From Chloroflexota bacterium (GTDB lineage Bacteria; Chloroflexota; Anaerolineae; B4-G1): a DNA stretch of 7,467 nucleotides. The number at the start of each line of letters is the position of its first letter. Within the stretch, counting starts at the first letter, position 1. Positions 4,660 to 7,467 of the stretch are shown here, piece after piece. The position numbers were made by a program, and so were the translations under genes. The DNA lies in the NCBI GenBank assembly GCA_003648125.1, contig QMOE01000097.1, forward strand, positions 1-7,467, in the 5' to 3' direction. The notes under the pieces were generated by a model that worked only from the letters and a program-made list of their open reading frames with translations, did not search any database and was not told where the DNA came from.

Positions 4660-5214
4660 ATGAATAGACTGCGCGCTCACGAAAACGGGGGCGATACCGA
4701 TGCCTTCGAGGAGATATTTCGTCTCTACCACGCTCGCATCTACAACTACGTCTACCGCATGGTGGGGAACGTCAAAGATGCCGAGGATCTGACGCAGGAA
4801 AGTTTCTTCAAGGCCTACCGTGCTTTGAGGCGCAGCGACCAGCCGGCGAATCTGTCCGCGTGGCTCTACCGCATTGCTTCTAACACCTGTATGGACGTTT
4901 TACGCCGCCGTCGCTTGATTCGCTGGCAGCCGTTGGGGGATCTGCTGGCCGTATTGCACGTCGCCGACGCCCGTAGCCCGGAGAAGCAGGTGCTGCGCAG
5001 CGAGCGGCAAGCCGAAATCGAGCGGGTGCTGGCGCAGTTGCCGCCCCGTTATCGGATGTACCTGATCCTGCGCGAGCGCGAGGGTTTCTCGTACCAGGAA
5101 ATCGCCGCCATCACCGGCGACTCGTTGGACACGGTCAAGGTGACGCTTTACCGGGCCCGCGAACGCGCCCGGCAGATTGGCTCAAAGTTACGTTCAGGGA
5201 GTAAAGAATCGTGA
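4660..5214 (+). CDS. ECF-family RNA polymerase sigma factor
   Basis: The 184-aa product has the two-domain layout and size of an ECF sigma factor. Sigma region 2 spans about residues 15-85, with DAFEEIFRLYHARIYNYVYR, then DAEDLTQESFFKAYRAL, which binds core polymerase, and AWLYRIASNTCMDVLRRRR for -10 recognition. Region 4 spans about 123-175, with LAQLPPRYRMYLILREREG and the helix-turn-helix YQEIAAITGDSLDTVKVTLY for -35 recognition. The N-terminus is slightly short but complete. ATG 4660 is the only standard start before region 2, since an in-frame TGA lies just upstream; its ribosome binding site is poor, hinting at weak or leaderless translation. It overlaps the anti-sigma gene by 4 bp. The family directs polymerase to envelope or stress genes once the anti-sigma factor releases it. 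The target is unknown, but a shared promoter motif points to the sigma operon itself and the 6492 lipoprotein gene. Confidence 0.93.
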   Translation: MNRLRAHENGGDTDAFEEIFRLYHARIYNYVYRMVGNVKDAEDLTQESFFKAYRALRRSDQPANLSAWLYRIASNTCMDVLRRRRLIRWQPLGDLLAVLHVADARSPEKQVLRSERQAEIERVLAQLPPRYRMYLILREREGFSYQEIAAITGDSLDTVKVTLYRARERARQIGSKLRSGSKES

Positions 5215-6362
5215 ACTGTGATCGCATCCGCCCCCTGCTCTCCGCATACCTCGACGGCGAGCTTGACCCCGTCCAAGAGTCCGAGGTTGCCGACCACCTG
5301 GCGACTTGCCAGGAATGTGCGCGCGTGCTCGACGACTTTGGCGCACTGAGACAAGAGATCCGCGCGCTGCCGGACGTAGCGCCGCCAGCCGGTATGCGCC
5401 CGGCGTTTGAGGAACGGTCCCGCAGGCGGAGCGTATTCCCAAACTTTGGCGCACGTCTTTTGGCGAGCGGGGCGGCGGCCGTTGCCCTGGTGGCTGTCCT
5501 GGTCGGACTGGCTGTCGTGATGTCTGGAGTGTTGCGGCAGATGCAAGTCGCCAGCCAGCCGCCGAGCGTCGTGGCGACGTATCCGCTGGATGGGGCAACC
5601 GACGTGCCATTGGACACCAATCTGACGCTCACCTTTGGCCGCGCGATGGACCAGGCCTCGGTCGAGGCAGCGACACACATCGTCCCAGAGGTGCAATTAG
5701 CCTTCGCCTGGCAGGGAAAGACGTTGGCGGTGGTTCCTTTTGCCGACTGGCGACCGGGGATGGCCTACACCCTCACCGTGGCCGGCACGGCCCGCGCCAC
5801 CGATGGAGAGGCGCTGGTCGAGCCATTTGCCCTGCGCTTTGCCACACTCCCAACCGGGGGGGAGCCGGAGGAATCGCTCAACCCCATCGGGCGCTTTGGT
5901 CAGGTCTGGCGCGCCGAACTTGGCGGCCCCGGCGGCTCGCTAGGTTACGCTACGGCCGTCGAGCAGGAATTGTGGTGTGCCGGGCAGCACTTTGAGCGCG
6001 GCCAGATGCTCTGGTTGGATCAGTTGCGCGAGGATCCCATCTATGTGCTCTCTTACGGCGAGGGCGAGAGCGGCGGCAACTGGCAGCGATACGTGGACAC
6101 CTGGCGCGAGGGAGACCCTGAAAGCGCCGATCTCACTCCACCGCCAGGGCTGTTCGAGCCAATCCGGGGCTTTGGGCGGCTGTGGCGGGAGGAGTTGGAC
6201 GGCCCCGGCGCGCCGGTCGGCTGGGCGTTGGAACCGGAGCAGGGATTCACCGGCAGCGTGCAACCATTCGAGCGCGGACTGATGCTGTGGGACCCCCTCG
6301 ACCAGGCGGTCTACGTGCTGTGGGACGACGGTACCTGGACGGCATATCCGGTGCAAGAGTAA
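5211..6362 (+). CDS. Membrane anti-sigma factor with zinc-binding motif, Ig-like domain and tandem extracytoplasmic repeats
   Basis: The GTG start overlaps the sigma stop codon (GTGA), with AGGGAG about 10 nt upstream. The 383-aa protein opens with an anti-sigma zinc-finger pattern: C3, H29, C33 and C36, with HLATCQEC at 29-36. This should hold the sigma factor in the cytoplasm. A basic stretch ERSRRR (68-73) is followed by one membrane helix (about 83-108, LLASGAAAVALVAVLVGLAV). Outside, residues 118-213 look like a bacterial Ig-like domain (Big_5/SbsA type: YPLDGATDVPLDTNLTLTF, then W.PGMAYTLTV). Two copies of a 44-residue repeat begin at about 225 and 317, sharing 23 positions (F-G..W R .E L..GPG, ERG-MLW). 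Each leads into a Tyr-Val-Leu strand (IYVLSYG, VYVLWDDG). I have seen similar 'FERG.MLW' repeats in other Chloroflexota exported proteins but know no function. The large outer part suggests ligand or cell-wall sensing. A strong terminator follows 23 bp after the stop. Confidence 0.9.
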   Translation: MNCDRIRPLLSAYLDGELDPVQESEVADHLATCQECARVLDDFGALRQEIRALPDVAPPAGMRPAFEERSRRRSVFPNFGARLLASGAAAVALVAVLVGLAVVMSGVLRQMQVASQPPSVVATYPLDGATDVPLDTNLTLTFGRAMDQASVEAATHIVPEVQLAFAWQGKTLAVVPFADWRPGMAYTLTVAGTARATDGEALVEPFALRFATLPTGGEPEESLNPIGRFGQVWRAELGGPGGSLGYATAVEQELWCAGQHFERGQMLWLDQLREDPIYVLSYGEGESGGNWQRYVDTWREGDPESADLTPPPGLFEPIRGFGRLWREELDGPGAPVGWALEPEQGFTGSVQPFERGLMLWDPLDQAVYVLWDDGTWTAYPVQE

Positions 6363-6385
6363 CCGTTACCAGTTCCGCAAACCTG

Positions 6386-6411
6386 GGCCAGTCGTAAGAC
6401 TGGCCTTTTTT
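6386..6411 (+). terminator. Rho-independent terminator of the sigma/anti-sigma operon
   Basis: GGCCAGTC and GACTGGCC form a perfect 8-bp stem around a GTAA loop, followed at once by six T residues. It lies 23 bp past the anti-sigma stop and before the next promoter candidate. It therefore ends the two-gene operon and separates it from the lipoprotein gene. Confidence 0.92.
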
Positions 6412-6426
6412 GTTTTCCCCCGCTGG

Positions 6427-6452
6427 TGTAACATTTCCCATCGTCGTTCGTC
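6427..6452 (+). promoter_or_regulatory. Candidate ECF-type promoter (TGTAAC-N16-CGTC) of the propeller lipoprotein gene
   Basis: TGTAAC (6427-6432) and CGTC (6449-6452) are separated by 16 bp, the same layout as at 4631-4656, with extra shared bases TTTC.CA after the -35 box and GTA after the -10 box. Transcription would start near 6460, leaving about 32 nt of leader that includes the GGGAGG site at 6478-6483. I see no housekeeping-type promoter in the same gap, and the terminator just upstream makes a separate promoter necessary. Confidence 0.55.
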
Positions 6453-6491
6453 GTAGAGGGTAGAGTTATAGAAAACAGGGAGGAAATAATC

Positions 6492-7467
6492 ATGCGATAC
6501 ACAAACCTCAAGTATACTATACTCGTCCTGGCGATCTTGTCCCTGGCTCTGGCAGCTTGCATACCTAAAACCTATCCCGCCTTGATTGCCGATTCGCCCA
6601 CCCGCCTGGACGACCACCCATTGTGCGGTCTGACATTGCCCGAAGAAGACACCCCCTGGCGCCAGGTTTGGCGCACAGAGTATACCGAGGGTGGCGTCAG
6701 AGACCTGATCCGCGACGGGGACTGGCTCTGGGTTACCACACCGGTTGACGTGGTCAGACTGGATTTACGCACTCTCGATTGCACACGCTTTAGTCACACA
6801 CCTGGTGATCCAGAGGTGGCATTAAGCAACGTCCACAGCCTGGTTCTGGACCCGGATGGGCAATTGTGGGCAGCAGCGGGCTCTAACCTGGCCCGCCTCG
6901 ACGGTCAACACTGGCAAACTTTTCCCACCGACGGTTACACTTACAACCTGGCCTTTGATACATCCGGCAATCTGTGGACTTACGTCGACATCATGCATGG
7001 TCGCGGCATTGTAGCGTTTCGCTACTCCGGACACACGCCGCCGGAGGATGGACTGTGGGAGGGAGAGTCCATCTCAACCGCACCCCCAGCTAAATACGAC
7101 TGCGATCAATGGTTTTCGCGTGGTGGAGAGTTCCGCTCCCCCGAGGAATGTCGCCTGCTGGCAGATTGGCGCAAGCGTCTCGCTTCCCTGGCCCCGCCAA
7201 AAGGCATCGCACCGTGGGGGGAGAACCCGCCTATCGCAGCCGAGAGCGACAATCACCTCTGGATGCTGGCGCACTATATTCCCGACGAGCCCAGGCCTTA
7301 CGATGCCTTGCTGAGTTTCGACGGTCAGAACTGGCAAGTATTCTCCTGGCCCTATGGCTTTGCTCGTCTCGTCGCCGACGAAGCGCGTGGGGGCGTCTGG
7401 GCAGGGACAGACGAGGGATTGATCTTTAGCGATGGGCGGAGTATCCAAAAGTACCCACTTGCGCCCA
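6492..7467 (+). CDS. Beta-propeller (Reg_prop-like) lipoprotein, 3' end beyond window
   Basis: ATG 6492 has GGGAGG 8 nt upstream. The N-terminus MRYTNLKYTILVLAILSLAL leads into the lipobox LAAC with Cys23, so this is a membrane-anchored surface lipoprotein. Within the 325 residues visible there are several 'LW....L..DG..W..F' units: WLWVTTPVDVVRLD (78-91), DGQLWAAAGSNLARLDG (122-138) with WQTF, SGNLWTYVD (158-166), DNHLWMLAHY (253-262) with SFDGQNWQVF, and GGVWAGTDEGLIFSDG (300-315). These match the propeller repeat of two-component-regulator sensor domains (Reg_prop), though no kinase or DNA-binding part is seen before the edge. An insertion at about 180-245 carries Cys204 and Cys220, possibly a disulfide pair. 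Function is unknown; ligand binding outside the cell is likely. It follows the sigma operon terminator and has its own ECF-like promoter, so it is a candidate target of that sigma factor. Confidence 0.87.
   Translation, partial: MRYTNLKYTILVLAILSLALAACIPKTYPALIADSPTRLDDHPLCGLTLPEEDTPWRQVWRTEYTEGGVRDLIRDGDWLWVTTPVDVVRLDLRTLDCTRFSHTPGDPEVALSNVHSLVLDPDGQLWAAAGSNLARLDGQHWQTFPTDGYTYNLAFDTSGNLWTYVDIMHGRGIVAFRYSGHTPPEDGLWEGESISTAPPAKYDCDQWFSRGGEFRSPEECRLLADWRKRLASLAPPKGIAPWGENPPIAAESDNHLWMLAHYIPDEPRPYDALLSFDGQNWQVFSWPYGFARLVADEARGGVWAGTDEGLIFSDGRSIQKYPLAP

Noticed and set aside
4444..4731. 95-codon minus-strand open frame
   Set aside because: It runs antisense through the sigma promoter and start and through 54-bp repeat copy 2, with no ribosome binding site.
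5135..5696. Two long minus-strand open frames opposite the anti-sigma gene
   Set aside because: They are shadows of a GC-rich gene whose plus-strand frame has the zinc motif, membrane helix and repeats.
1..7467. tRNA, rRNA or CRISPR arrays
   Set aside because: I looked for cloverleaf-like segments and for regularly spaced direct repeats and found none; the 54-bp repeat occurs only twice, about 700 bp apart.

Overview
This 7.5-kb stretch is most likely chromosomal DNA from a Chloroflexota bacterium, probably Anaerolineae-like. The reasons are the C-terminal tail YLPLVLRN on one exported protein and a YLPLV copy on another, a set of secreted beta-propeller-like lipoproteins, and several short dispersed repeats of kinds I associate with such genomes. 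This assignment is inference from sequence style, not from a marker gene. The genes use the standard code: several end in TGA.

Left arm (1-3751, minus strand). Reading leftwards from about 3871 there is a candidate promoter and leader, a 425-aa exported seven-repeat protein (2474-3751), a decayed gene fragment with two in-frame stops (2223-2445), a 352-aa lipoprotein of a conserved uncharacterised family (1068-2126) whose only well-placed start codon is ATA, and a TolB-like beta-propeller lipoprotein (1062 to the window edge). The last two are translationally linked: the ribosome binding site of the propeller gene contains the stop codon of the gene before it. The propeller gene runs without a stop into a dispersed repeat at the left edge, so its natural C-terminus appears to be lost.

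Centre (3752-4659). About 900 bases of visibly AT-richer DNA hold no convincing gene. They contain two copies of a 54-bp repeat about 700 bp apart, a 164-bp segment bounded by perfect 13-bp inverted repeats, a 9-bp-stem hairpin and a 76-bp element with an 18-bp perfect stem. Candidate promoters fire outward on both sides.

Right arm (4660-7467, plus strand). An ECF sigma factor overlaps by 4 bp with its membrane anti-sigma factor, which has a zinc-binding motif in the cytoplasm and, outside, an Ig-like domain and two tandem repeats. A textbook terminator follows. Then comes a propeller lipoprotein cut by the right edge. The sigma operon has a near-consensus housekeeping promoter (TTGACG-17-TATAAT).

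The most interesting signal is a shared ECF-style promoter motif, TGTAAC-N16-CGT(T/C). It lies in front of the sigma gene and again in front of the downstream propeller lipoprotein. This suggests that the sigma factor controls itself and its neighbour lipoprotein: an envelope-sensing module in which a signal on the extracytoplasmic part of the anti-sigma factor releases the sigma factor to express surface lipoproteins. The motif is directly visible; the regulatory link is inference.
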